Source: Mesorhizobium silamurunense | GTDB lineage: Bacteria > Pseudomonadota > Alphaproteobacteria > Rhizobiales > Rhizobiaceae | Length of the DNA stretch: 40,642 nt | Assembly: GCF_014843825.1 (NCBI RefSeq) | Contig: NZ_JHQR01000208.1 | Span: 1-40,642, forward strand | Direction of reading: 5' to 3' | Shown: in pieces, positions 16,255 to 24,060 of the stretch | Numbering within the stretch: position 1 is the stretch's first letter | Layout of the letters: each line of letters begins with the position of its first letter | Made by a program: the position numbers and the translations under genes | Notes under the pieces: generated by a model | Told to the model about the DNA's origin: nothing | The model's input: only the letters and a program-made list of their open reading frames with translations | The model's database searches: none

Positions 16255-16266
16255 CTTCATATGAAG
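16255..16266. promoter_or_regulatory. 12-bp perfect palindrome in the divergent promoter region
   Basis: CTTCATATGAAG is fully symmetrical and lies ten bases upstream of the methyltransferase start, in the 114-base region shared with the ada-like gene. It could be an operator; no regulator is identified. Confidence 0.3.
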
Positions 16267-16359
16267 CCAGCTCTATCTGGGTATGGGCGGCGGGAAGGCA
16301 AGTTTCGGGTGGTGGCAAAGCACTGGAAGAACGATATTCGCGGTCAAGGAGATATTGCC

Positions 16360-17265
16360 ATGAACGCCCAGATGACCATGAATACCCTGATGAAACCGTC
16401 CGCGATCCTGCAAAACGACGTCACTCCTGAGGGCAGCGACTACGAAGTGGTTCGCCGCGCCATCGAAAAGATCAGCCTCGACTATCGCGACCAGCCCTCG
16501 CTGGAGGTCCTGGCCGAGGCCGTCGGCGAGACGCCCACCGGCCTGCAGAAACTGTTCACGCGCTGGGCCGGCCTGTCGCCCAAGGCCTTCCTGCAGGCGG
16601 TCACGCTGGACCATGCCCGCAAGCTGCTCGATTCCGGCATGCCGCTGCTGGAAACCTCTTTCGAGCTCGGCATGTCTGGCCCAGGCCGGCTGCATGACCT
16701 CTTCGTCACCCACGAGGCGATGTCGCCCGGCGACTACAAAACCCGCGGCGCCGGCCTCACCATCCGCTACGGCTACCACATCTCGCCCTTCGGCATCGCC
16801 CTGGTCATGGTCACCGACCGCGGACTGGCCGGCCTCGCCTTCTGCGATGCCGGCGGCGAGCGGGCCGCCTTTGCCGACATGTCCGGCCGCTGGCCGAACG
16901 CCAACTATGTCGAGGACATGTCGGCCACCCAGCCCTATGCCGCGCGCGTCTTCGATCCGACGCTCTGGCGTGCCGACCAGCCGCTGCGCGTGGTGATGAT
17001 CGGCACGGACTTCCAGTTGCGTGTCTGGGAGGCGCTGCTGCGCATCCCGATGGGCAGGGCCTGCACGTATTCCTCGATCGCGGCAAGCATCGGTGCGCCG
17101 AGCGCAAGCCGGGCTGTCGGCGCGGCGGTCGGCGCCAATCCGATGTCCTTCGTGGTTCCTTGCCACCGCGCGCTCGGCAAGTCCGGTGCCCTCACCGGCT
17201 ACCATTGGGGGCTGACGCGCAAGCGCGCCATCCTCGGTTGGGAAGCGGGACAAGTGGCGTCCTGA
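16360..17265 (+). CDS. Ada-like protein: AraC-type HTH plus methylated-DNA-cysteine methyltransferase
   Basis: 301 residues from the ATG at 16360, which follows AAGGAG. Residues 30-130 form an AraC-type HTH (LEVLAEAVGETPTGLQKLF, then WAGLSPKAFLQAVTLDHARK). Residues 215-295 are the alkyl-acceptor domain with C268 in VVPCHRALGKSGALTGYHWG. It takes the methyl group from O6-methylguanine onto C268 irreversibly. The N-terminal zinc domain of E. coli Ada, with the Cys that accepts methyl from phosphotriesters and activates transcription, is missing, so it cannot sense damage in the E. coli manner. The HTH may help target DNA or still regulate. Confidence 0.9.
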   Translation: MNAQMTMNTLMKPSAILQNDVTPEGSDYEVVRRAIEKISLDYRDQPSLEVLAEAVGETPTGLQKLFTRWAGLSPKAFLQAVTLDHARKLLDSGMPLLETSFELGMSGPGRLHDLFVTHEAMSPGDYKTRGAGLTIRYGYHISPFGIALVMVTDRGLAGLAFCDAGGERAAFADMSGRWPNANYVEDMSATQPYAARVFDPTLWRADQPLRVVMIGTDFQLRVWEALLRIPMGRACTYSSIAASIGAPSASRAVGAAVGANPMSFVVPCHRALGKSGALTGYHWGLTRKRAILGWEAGQVAS

Positions 17266-17322
17266 ACCTCGATTTTTCTGCGCGCCGTTGCAAAAAAGCG
17301 CGAGCCACAATATAAAAAAGTA

Positions 17323-17423
17323 TAACTGAAACAAAATCTCCAAATATCTGCAAAATACAACCGGCGGCAACCTCTGGTTTCGCCGGTTGTATTACAAGTT
17401 GCTTTCCGTTGTTATTTCAGTTA
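17323..17423. repeat. Concentric 101-bp palindrome with strong central hairpin
   Basis: The inner arms AATACAACCGGCG (17354-17366) and CGCCGGTTGTATT (17381-17393) pair perfectly, and the loop adds AACC/GGTT around TCT. The outer arms TAACTGAAA (17323-17331) and TTTCAGTTA (17415-17423) also pair perfectly and share the same centre (about 17373). No T-tract follows the hairpin, so a standard terminator is not obvious. The surroundings are AT-rich compared with the rest of the window. It sits between the ada-like gene and the exported-protein operon and could be a terminator, a leader structure or a small mobile-element relic. Confidence 0.6.
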
Positions 17424-17498
17424 ACGCTAAATTTACCACGATAAAGGGATGATGCCCTCGAAACTGAGCCGGCCATTCGGCTCGAAAGAGGGGTCTCG

Positions 17499-17969
17499 AT
17501 GAAATTCCTGCGCGCCGCAATGGCCGCAAGCCTGCTGGCCGCCTGCGCTGGCCAGACGGCATCGGCCGCCACTGGAAATGTCCTCTTCAACGGCACCATC
17601 ACCGCCACCTGCACACTGACCGTCAATTCCAACGGCACCATGACCGTCAGCAGCAACCTGCAATCGCTGAGTTCCCACAATGCGGGCGGTTCGGCCGGCA
17701 GCGTCCAGGTCGACACGACGGGCGGCGTTTCGTTGAGCGTGGACCCGGTGACCGTCACCACCGTGCCGGCGAGCGACGTCACAGCCACCACCTGGACACC
17801 GACCTTCGCCACTTCCGGCGCGCAGACGATTGCCGAAACCGGCACGGCAACGCCGCTCACCGTGCCCGGCACGTCGACGGCCGCGATCAACCTTACCGGC
17901 ACCAAGGGCGGCACCAATCGCTTCTCGGCCGGCGGCTACCAGGCGACCGTGACGGTGCGCTGCGAATAA
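17499..17969 (+). CDS. Exported beta-rich protein, paralogue of the fourth gene in this operon
   Basis: 156 residues. The signal peptide is MKFLRAAMAASLLAACAGQT with a likely cut after ASA (ASAATG). The mature part is Thr/Ser/Gly/Val-rich and predicted all-beta, with a Cys near the start (TATCTLTVNSNGTM) and one at the end (GGYQATVTVRCE) that could form a disulfide closing the fold. The layout recalls fimbrial or spore-coat-U/DUF4402-type subunits, but no definite family is recognised. The ending F-x-AG-x-Y-x-x-TVTVRCE is shared with the protein at 18851-19333. AGAGGGG precedes the start. It is the first gene of a four-gene operon. Confidence 0.72.
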   Translation: MKFLRAAMAASLLAACAGQTASAATGNVLFNGTITATCTLTVNSNGTMTVSSNLQSLSSHNAGGSAGSVQVDTTGGVSLSVDPVTVTTVPASDVTATTWTPTFATSGAQTIAETGTATPLTVPGTSTAAINLTGTKGGTNRFSAGGYQATVTVRCE

Positions 17970-17992
17970 CTCTCTCGCGAATGGAGCGGTCG

Positions 17993-18385
17993 TTGACAAA
18001 GGTTCGGATCTTCGTGGCAGCGCTGGCGGCAAGCCTTGCTCCCCTTGCGGCGACGGCCCAGTCGATGACGCCCATGCGCGGCGAGGTGAGAGCCTTCGCC
18101 GACGCCTTCGCCGTGCGGATCTTTCCGGGCAACCCTTATGACCAACGCATCCGGGTCGAGGTTCATGTCTACGACCAGGACTTCCAGCCGATCGATGCCG
18201 AGATATCGCCGCGCGCCTTTCTCCTTGCCGGACAGGCATCACGTCCGGTTCTCGTGGTCGTCCCGTTCGACGGCGCGACCGATCGCAAAGTGCGTATCTG
18301 TACCGAGAGTATCCCCTTTCCAGGCGAGCAGACGCAGATAAGGGCACAGATATGCGGAAAGTTTTTCGGACATCGCAGGTTCTGA
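17993..18385 (+). CDS. Exported protein resembling a PapD-like Ig domain (putative chaperone)
   Basis: 130 residues from a TTG at 17993, six bases after GGAG; an ATG at 17981 in the same frame is the alternative (134 residues) but has no ribosome-binding site. The signal peptide ends AATAQS. The mature domain has alternating strands: RAFADAFAVRIFPGNPYDQR, IRVEVHVYDQDFQPIDAEIS, FLLAGQASRPVLVVVPFDG and KVRICTESIPFP, ending RAQICGKFFGHRRF. The order and the basic-hydrophobic pattern resemble the N-terminal Ig domain of periplasmic pilus chaperones, but at this length it would be a single domain. Two Cys (RIC, QIC) may pair. It overlaps the next gene by 34 bases. The chaperone role is inference. 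Confidence 0.65.
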   Translation: MTKVRIFVAALAASLAPLAATAQSMTPMRGEVRAFADAFAVRIFPGNPYDQRIRVEVHVYDQDFQPIDAEISPRAFLLAGQASRPVLVVVPFDGATDRKVRICTESIPFPGEQTQIRAQICGKFFGHRRF

Positions 18386-18861
18386 CCCTTTCGTTGCTGA
18401 CCACCCTGGCGGTCGTCAGTCATGGGTTTGCAGAGGATATCCTGAACCTGAACCAGAACCAGACGGGTTTCAGCTTGCCCGGTGTCGTCCTGCCCCAGGG
18501 GCAGGACGAGGTTCATGCCAGCGACGGCACGACCTGCCGCTCAGCCGTTTCCGGCAGCGGTGCCTATCTCGATGTCGGTGTCATCCGGGGCAACAACACC
18601 AGCAGCCAGTCGAACAGCGACATCGCCACATATGGGCGCGTGGTGATCCCAATCGGGCGGACGCCCAAGCGCCTGGACTGCAGCCGCCTCTACGAGCTCG
18701 AGGTCGAGCGCCTGCAGATGGAGTTGCGGCTCCTGAAGATGGGACTGGCCCCAGACGGCCAGATCACCGGGAGCGTGGCCGCCGCGGCTCCCTCGGGCAC
18801 GCCACCGGCATGGGCCAACGAAGGCTGGAGCATCAGAGGCGGAACCGACGGTGCCAAGTGA
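18352..18861 (+). CDS. Exported hypothetical protein with C-terminal helix
   Basis: 169 residues. The ATG at 18352 follows AAGGG, and the signal peptide (MRKVFRTSQVLTLSLLTTLA) ends near GFAEDI. Visible motifs: DGTTCRSAVSGSGAYLDVGV, SDIATYGRVVIPIG, then a Cys followed by an amphipathic helix (DCSRLYELEVERLQMELRLL) that could be a coiled coil. The tail is Ala/Gly/Pro-rich. I do not recognise a characterised family. It overlaps both neighbours (34 and 11 bases), so all four genes are translated from one coupled message. Confidence 0.7.
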   Translation: MRKVFRTSQVLTLSLLTTLAVVSHGFAEDILNLNQNQTGFSLPGVVLPQGQDEVHASDGTTCRSAVSGSGAYLDVGVIRGNNTSSQSNSDIATYGRVVIPIGRTPKRLDCSRLYELEVERLQMELRLLKMGLAPDGQITGSVAAAAPSGTPPAWANEGWSIRGGTDGAK

Positions 18862-19333
18862 AAGAAAAAGAACTAGCCGCGCGCTGCTTGTCGCAGCCGC
18901 GCTCGCCGCTTTCGGCGTGCCCGCGCAGGCCGCGATCGTCGGCACCTGCACGATCATGATCGGCAGTTCGGGAACGATGAAGGCGAACCCGGCGATCAAC
19001 ATATTCGGCTCCAGGCAGGCGGGCGGATCGAGCGCCACCGCCACCATCACCGCAAGTTCGCTGCTCTGCACCTTGCTCAACCTGCTCGACTGCTATTCGG
19101 TCTCGGCACCGGCGCCGATCGCCTTCACTTCCGCGCCGAGCGGCGGCGATACCAACGTCACTTTTGACACTGTCTTCCGCCTCGATGGCTCCGGGCTCGA
19201 CATTCCCGGAAGTTCGCCGCAACGGGTGACCAACGGAACCCACTCCGTCCAGGTCGACCTCACCGCGACGAAATCGCCCGGCGTCTTCCCGGCGGGCAAT
19301 TATCAAGGCACGGTCACCGTGCGCTGCGAATGA
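18851..19333 (+). CDS. Exported beta-rich protein, paralogue of the first gene in this operon
   Basis: 160 residues from a GTG at 18851, with GGCGGAAC shortly upstream. The signal peptide ends PAQA-AIVG. Alignment by eye with the 17499-17969 product: GTCTIMIGSSGTM against ATCTLTVNSNGTM, AGGSSATATI against AGGSAGSVQV, and FPAGNYQGTVTVRCE against FSAGGYQATVTVRCE. It has two extra Cys in the middle (LLCTLLNLLDCYSV). The two are therefore diverged paralogues. No transmembrane anchor or sortase signal is present. The role is unknown; a secreted or surface-polymer subunit is the simplest guess. Confidence 0.7.
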   Translation: MPSERKRTSRALLVAAALAAFGVPAQAAIVGTCTIMIGSSGTMKANPAINIFGSRQAGGSSATATITASSLLCTLLNLLDCYSVSAPAPIAFTSAPSGGDTNVTFDTVFRLDGSGLDIPGSSPQRVTNGTHSVQVDLTATKSPGVFPAGNYQGTVTVRCE

Positions 19334-19402
19334 TGCTGTGGGCCGCCGGCGCGAACAACCGACATGATCTGGCAACTGGCGGTCTTTGCGGCTAGCCTCT
19401 CG

Positions 19403-19458
19403 CGCAATCAATTGCGTAAAAGCAAGGACTTGGAGCGCATCGGCCTTCGATCGAAGGC
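19403..19458. promoter_or_regulatory. Two palindromes upstream of ribokinase, LacI-type operator candidates
   Basis: CGCAAT-CA-ATTGCG (19403-19416) is a 14-bp palindrome close to the GCAA-N4-TTGC pattern of LacI-family operators. GCCTTCGATCGAAGGC (19443-19458) is a perfect 16-bp palindrome between it and the ribokinase start. LacI-family proteins often control ribose genes, but no such regulator is in the window. Confidence 0.4.
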
Positions 19459-19484
19459 TCACCCGCTCCGCCAGGAGGCGTTTC

Positions 19485-20391
19485 TTGATCATCATCGTCG
19501 GCTCGATCAATCTCGACCTGATCGCCAATGTAGACCGCTTGCCGGAGCCCGGCGAGACGGTCCGCGGCTCCGGCTTTGCCACCGCTCCCGGCGGCAAGGG
19601 CGCCAACCAGGCGCTGGCCGCCGCCCGCGCCGGCGCCCAAGTGCGCATGGTGGGGGCCGTCGGCAAGGATAGCTTTGCCGGGGATGCACTGGCGTTGCTC
19701 AAGGCCGGCAATGTCGATCTTTCCGGCGTCGGCGAGAGCTTCGCCTCGACCGGCACGGCGCTGATCCTGGTCGGCGCCGACGGCGAGAACGTGATCGCGG
19801 TGGTGCCGGGCGCCAATGATTCCGTGCTGCCCGGCGACATCGCCAAGGCCCATCTGAAGAAGGGTGATGTCGTGCTGCTGCAGCACGAGATCCCGCTGCA
19901 GACGGTCGAGGCCGCGCTCGATGGCGCGCGCGAGGCAGGCGCCGTCAGTGTGCTCAACACCGCGCCTTTCCGCGCCGAGGCCGCAGGCCTTGTCGGCAAG
20001 GCCGACTACGCCGTCGCCAACGAGACCGAGTTCGACCTCTATGGCGAAGCGCTGGCGCTGTCCGGGCGCGACCGGCAGGCGCGGATGCGCGACTATGCCC
20101 AAAAGACCGGCCGCGCCATCGTCGTCACGCTCGGCGGCGATGGCGTGCTGCCTGCCCGCCACTCCCGACGATTTCCTCACCGTCCCGGCGCTGAAGATCG
20201 TCCCGGTCGATACGGTCGGTGCCGGTGACACTTTTTGCGGCTATTTCGGCGCCGGCCTGTCGTCTGGCCTTTCGCTCGAACAGGCGCTCGCGCGCGCCGC
20301 CGCTGCGGGCTCGCTCGCCTGCCTGAAACCTGGCGCGCAGCCGGCGATCCCGCTGGCAAAGGACGTCGACGCCGCCTTGGCCGCGCGGTGA
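19485..20391 (+). pseudogene. rbsK: Ribokinase, PfkB family, interrupted by a +1 frameshift
   Basis: The start is a TTG at 19485 with AGGAGG (19473-19478) six bases upstream. The first frame gives 222 good ribokinase residues (IIIVGSINLDLIANVDRLPE, PGGKGANQALAAARAGA, up to VVTLGGDGVL). The frame then reads into nonsense and stops at 20228. The true continuation resumes at 20161 in the next frame (TPDDFLTVPALKIVPVDTVG, then AGDTFCGYFGAGL), including the catalytic GAGDTF motif, and ends at 20391. One extra base lies somewhere in 20151-20160 (CCTGCCCGCC). Repaired length is about 301 residues, normal for the family. Without repair the product lacks its active-site Asp. Sequencing error and real mutation cannot be told apart here. 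Ribokinase phosphorylates ribose at C5. Confidence 0.85.
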
Positions 20392-20396
20392 CGGCG

Positions 20397-21848
20397 ATGC
20401 GTCCTGTAACCAAGCATGCCGTGCCGCCGGCCGGCGACATCTGCCGCCTGTCCGCGATCGATCTTGCCCAAGCCATCCGGCAGCGGCGCCTTTCGGTGCG
20501 CGAAGTCGTCAATGCCTTTCTCGACCGCATCGAGGCCGTGAACCCGCTGGTCAACGCCATCGTATCGCTGCGCGAGCGCGCCGACATACTGGCCGAAGCC
20601 GACCGGGCCGATGCCCATCTGACGCAGGGCGACGCGACCGGATCGCTGTTCGGCCTGCCGATCGCCATCAAGGACCTGGCCCTGACCAAGGGCCTGAGGA
20701 CGACCTTCGGCTCGCCGATCCTCGCCGATTTCGTCCCGCAGGAGGACGATTTCTTCGTCGAGCGCCTCCGCAAGGCCGGCGCCATCATCATCGGCAAGAC
20801 CAATGTTCCGGAATTCGGCCTTGGCTCCAACACCTACAATCCTGTCTTCGGACCGACGCTCAACGCCTTCGATCCGGCGCTCACCGCCGGCGGCTCGAGC
20901 GGCGGCGCGGCGGTGGCGCTGGCGCTCGACTTGGTGCCTGTGGCCGACGGCAGCGACTTCGGCGGCTCGCTGCGCAATCCGGCGGCATACAACAACGTCT
21001 ACGGCTTCCGCCCCTCGCAGGGGCTCGTGCCGGCCGGCCCCGACATCGATGTCTTCCACGCCCAGATGGGCGTCGAAGGGCCGATGGGCCGGAACGTCGC
21101 CGACATCGCGTTGCTGCTCGATGAGCAAGCCGGCTACCACCCGCACGCGCCGCTGTCGCATGACAAGCAGGGCTCATTTCTCGAAGGCTTGCGCATGAAG
21201 GCGACCGGCGGCCGGGTCGCCTGGCTCGGCAATCTCGGCGGCCACCTGCCGATGGAGCCTGGAATCCTCGAGCTGTGCGAGGCTGCCCTCGCCCGCTTTG
21301 CCGAGGCATCCTTCCATACCGAGGCTCTGGTGCCGGATTTCGACTTCGAAGCGCTGTGGCAGGCCTTCGCGACGCTGCGCCAGGCAAGCAGCGGCTGCGG
21401 GCTGAAGGTGCATTACGACGATCCGGAAAAGCACAAGCTGCTGAAGCCGGAAGCGGTTTGGGAAGTCGAGCAGGCGATGCGCCTCACGGCGCCGCAAGTC
21501 CATGCCGCCACGGTCCGGCGCTCCTCCTGGCACCGCGCGCTGCTGTCGCTGTTCGAGCGCTTCGACCTCATCGTGCTGCCAACCGCGCAGGTCTTTCCGT
21601 TCGACGTCGCCACCCACTGGCCGCGCGAGGTCGCGGGACGGCCCATGGACAGCTATCACCGCTGGATGCAGGTCTCCGCCTTTGCCACCTTGGGCGGTTG
21701 CCCGGCGCTCAATGTGCCGGTCGGCTTCGACGACAAGGGTCGGCCGATGGGCATGCAACTGATCGGCCGCCCGCGCGGCGACCTCGCGGTACTCAGAGCC
21801 GGCGCCGCTTATGAGGCGACGCTGCCCTGGCCAGCCGGGGCCGCCTGA
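20397..21848 (+). CDS. Amidase, amidase-signature family
   Basis: 483 residues from the ATG at 20397, five bases after the ribokinase stop; a GTG at 20388 overlapping that stop is an alternative. The Ser-cisSer-Lys triad is present: K92 in GLPIAIKDLALT, S168 in AGGSSGGAAVAL and S191 in GSDFGGSLRNPA. The enzyme hydrolyses an amide to acid and ammonia. No glutamyl-tRNA-amidotransferase context exists (no gatC or gatB), so it is a stand-alone metabolic amidase. Substrate unknown. It is likely co-transcribed with the ribokinase gene. Confidence 0.92.
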   Translation: MRPVTKHAVPPAGDICRLSAIDLAQAIRQRRLSVREVVNAFLDRIEAVNPLVNAIVSLRERADILAEADRADAHLTQGDATGSLFGLPIAIKDLALTKGLRTTFGSPILADFVPQEDDFFVERLRKAGAIIIGKTNVPEFGLGSNTYNPVFGPTLNAFDPALTAGGSSGGAAVALALDLVPVADGSDFGGSLRNPAAYNNVYGFRPSQGLVPAGPDIDVFHAQMGVEGPMGRNVADIALLLDEQAGYHPHAPLSHDKQGSFLEGLRMKATGGRVAWLGNLGGHLPMEPGILELCEAALARFAEASFHTEALVPDFDFEALWQAFATLRQASSGCGLKVHYDDPEKHKLLKPEAVWEVEQAMRLTAPQVHAATVRRSSWHRALLSLFERFDLIVLPTAQVFPFDVATHWPREVAGRPMDSYHRWMQVSAFATLGGCPALNVPVGFDDKGRPMGMQLIGRPRGDLAVLRAGAAYEATLPWPAGAA

Positions 21849-21941
21849 CGGGCCGCCCTGCCTTGCCAGCTTGCACCGACGCCAACTCCGTGCATTGATC
21901 GCGCTCCGCCCAAGTCGGCGCCATCCTGTTCGAGGAAGATC

Positions 21942-22556
21942 ATGTCGCTGGAACTCTACGCCACCTATGTCGTCGCCTGCATCGTCATCATCCTGGTGCC
22001 CGGGCCCACGGTCACGCTGATCATCGCCAACAGCATGCGCCACGGCTCGCGCGCCGGACTTGCCAATGTTGCCGGCACCCAGGCCGGCCTCGCCATCATG
22101 ATCGCCATTGTCGGCATCGGCCTCAACACGCTGATCGCCGGCATGGGCCACTGGTTCGAATGGGTCAGGCTGATCGGCGCCGTCTATCTGATCTGGATGG
22201 GCGTGCAGATGTTTCGCGCCAAGGGCACGCTGAACCCGGACGGCTCTGCGAGGAAGCCGCGCGGCGGCTTCTTCCTGCAGGGTTTCCTGGTGGCGATCTC
22301 CAACCCGAAGACGCTTGTCTTCTTCGGCGCCTTCTTCCCGCAGTTCATCGCGCCGCAGGGCAATTACACGCTGCAGATCGTTGTCATGGGCCTTACCGCC
22401 ATGATCTTCGCCGCCATGTCGGATTCGACCTACGCGCTTGCCGCCGGCCGCGCCGGTCGCATTCTGTCGGCCAGCCGCGTCAAGTTGATGTCGCGGATCA
22501 GCGGCAGCTTCCTGGTCGGTGGGGGGCTGTGGCTGGCGTTCTCGAAGGCGAAGTGA
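21942..22556 (+). CDS. LysE/RhtB family amino-acid exporter
   Basis: 204 residues, the usual length. The N-terminal hallmark is VIILVPGPTVTLIIANSMRH-like, followed by GLANVAGTQAGLAIMIAIVG, YLIWMGVQMFRAKG and GFLVAISNPKTLVFFGAFFP. Six membrane segments are expected. Members export amino acids or related metabolites. GAGGAAG precedes the start. It follows the amidase by 93 bases, so export of an amidase product is conceivable but unproven. Confidence 0.92.
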   Translation: MSLELYATYVVACIVIILVPGPTVTLIIANSMRHGSRAGLANVAGTQAGLAIMIAIVGIGLNTLIAGMGHWFEWVRLIGAVYLIWMGVQMFRAKGTLNPDGSARKPRGGFFLQGFLVAISNPKTLVFFGAFFPQFIAPQGNYTLQIVVMGLTAMIFAAMSDSTYALAAGRAGRILSASRVKLMSRISGSFLVGGGLWLAFSKAK

Positions 22557-22631
22557 TCGGCAACGCTCTAGACCCGTAATTCTTTTTAAGCACCCATTGA
22601 ATAGTTGCGCTCTACCGCACAACTCTTCAGT

Positions 22632-23003
22632 ATGAACAAGTCAAACGTTTCCTTCCGGAATCGCTTGCTTATTTGGCAATACGAGTACAGCGACGCCGTG
22701 ATCGGCGCCGCTTTCTTCTGCGCATTTGCGCTGATGAAATCCATCGCGATCGTAGAGCTTCAAGCTAATCCGGTCATCGCCACTCAACGCGTGATGGGCG
22801 TGGTCGAATATGTCAGAGTGAAGCCTATCAATCCGTACGGCATGGTAGGTCATAATCTATACTACACCTACGATGTGCGCCTCGATGACGACAACACACG
22901 GATATCTGTCGACGACGATGTGAGGCGACCGCATCTGGTCGGCTCGGTCGTTCCCATTGAACGACAGCACGGCGCCGACACCTATCGACTACTCAACGGG
23001 TGA
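22632..23003 (+). CDS. Hypothetical membrane-anchored protein
   Basis: 123 residues from the ATG at 22632; a TTG at 22605 is in frame and neither has a good ribosome-binding site. One N-terminal membrane segment (AVIGAAFFCAFALMKSIAIV) is followed by a soluble domain with VMGVVEYVRVKPI, NLYYTYDVRLDDDNTRISVD and a C-terminal RQHGADTYRLL. The pattern of short strands with a YxYxV core recalls DUF3592-like domains, weakly. Base composition is visibly less GC-rich than its neighbours, which suggests recent acquisition. Function unknown. Confidence 0.55.
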   Translation: MNKSNVSFRNRLLIWQYEYSDAVIGAAFFCAFALMKSIAIVELQANPVIATQRVMGVVEYVRVKPINPYGMVGHNLYYTYDVRLDDDNTRISVDDDVRRPHLVGSVVPIERQHGADTYRLLNG

Positions 23004-23031
23004 CGGCGCGCGCTTGCCGGCGGTCTAAACG

Positions 23032-23976
23032 TCAGTTGAGTCGCCCCAGCCTCTCGACCAGCAGCGCAAAGAAAGCGTCATGGTCGATGTCGCGCATCAC
23101 CATGGCGTTCTTTTCCCGCTTGGTGACGCCCCACCAGTCGATCACCGTCATGCCCATGGTGAGCTCCGACGTCGTCTCGACGCTGACATTGCAGCGGCGG
23201 CCTCTGAACAACTCGGGCTTGAGGAGATAGGCGATCACGCACGGATCGTGCAGCGGCCCGCCATCGGTGCCGTATTTCTCCTCGTCGAAGCGCTCGAAGA
23301 ATTCCAGCATCTCGGCGGTTGCGGTGCCGACCTTGGTGCCGAGCCCGCGGAAGGATTTGGTACGCTTGGCGGTGGTCAGTGCCTTATGGGTGACGTCGAG
23401 CGGCATCATCACGATCGGAATGCCCGACTTGAACACCACGTCGGCCGCCTGCGGGTCGACATAGATGTTGAACTCGGCGGCAGGCGTGACGTTGCCGCCC
23501 TCGAAGAAACCGCCGCCCATCAGCACGATTTCCTTGATGCGCGGCGCAATCCGCGGCTCGCGGATCAGCGCCAGCGCGATATTGGTGAGCGGCCCGAGCG
23601 GGCAAAGCGTGATCGTGCCGCTCTCCTCGCGCATCAGCGTCTCGACAATGAAATCGACGGCGTACTGCTCCCGCAGCGGCATGGTCGGTTCGGGCAGCTG
23701 CGGCCCGTTGAGGCCGGTCTTGCCATGCACTTCCTCGGCGGTGACCAGCTCGCGCACCAGCGGCCGGATCGCGCCGGCATAGACCTTGATGTCCGGCCGT
23801 CCGGCGAGCTCGCAGATCTTGCGGGCATTCTTCTCGGTGAGTTTCAGTGGCACGTTGCCGGCAACGGCGGTGATGCCGACGACCTCGAGCTCGGAGCTGC
23901 CGAGCGCCAGTAATATGGCGACGGCATCGTCCTGGCCGGGGTCAGTGTCGATGATGATCTTTCGTGACTGGGGCAT
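23032..23976 (-). CDS. Inosine/uridine-preferring nucleoside hydrolase
   Basis: 314 residues. The Ca2+-binding N-terminal motif KIIIDTDPGQDDAVAILLAL is intact. Other family motifs: GNVPLKLTEKNARKICELAG, LCPLGPLTNIALAL, LMGGGFFEGGNVTPAAEFNI, and the later Ca2+/ribose site PLHDPCVIAYLL. The enzyme splits the N-glycosidic bond of a ribonucleoside to give base and ribose. The ATG at 23976 follows AAGGA. Ribose made here would be the substrate of the ribokinase encoded nearby, but the genes face each other and are not an operon. Confidence 0.92.
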   Translation of the reverse strand: MPQSRKIIIDTDPGQDDAVAILLALGSSELEVVGITAVAGNVPLKLTEKNARKICELAGRPDIKVYAGAIRPLVRELVTAEEVHGKTGLNGPQLPEPTMPLREQYAVDFIVETLMREESGTITLCPLGPLTNIALALIREPRIAPRIKEIVLMGGGFFEGGNVTPAAEFNIYVDPQAADVVFKSGIPIVMMPLDVTHKALTTAKRTKSFRGLGTKVGTATAEMLEFFERFDEEKYGTDGGPLHDPCVIAYLLKPELFRGRRCNVSVETTSELTMGMTVIDWWGVTKREKNAMVMRDIDHDAFFALLVERLGRLN

Positions 23977-24020
23977 TTCAATTCCTTTTTGGGGAGTCTT
24001 TTTGGGCGGGGTTTTGATGG

Positions 24021-24049
24021 CTTGAACTTGATCGCGCGGCGGACCATAT
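24021..24049 (+). promoter_or_regulatory. Candidate RpoH (heat-shock sigma factor) promoter of hsp20
   Basis: CTTGAA (24021-24026), 17 bases, then CCATAT (24044-24049). This matches, as I recall it, the heat-shock sigma-32 consensus of rhizobia (CTTGAA/CCATAT, spacing 17-18). Transcription would start near 24056, giving a leader of about 60 bases before hsp20. Confidence 0.6.
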
Positions 24050-24060
24050 CAAGACCGTCG

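Noticed and set aside
16314..16325. Ada box before the ada-like gene
   Set aside because: AAAGCACT matches the E. coli AAAGCGCA box only partly, and this protein lacks the N-terminal domain that makes Ada an activator at such boxes.
17354..17393. Standard Rho-independent terminator of the ada-like gene
   Set aside because: The stem is strong but no T-tract follows on the plus strand, so it was listed as a palindrome of unknown role.
21174..22622. 482-residue open frame on the minus strand
   Set aside because: Antisense to the amidase and LysE genes; shadow frame.
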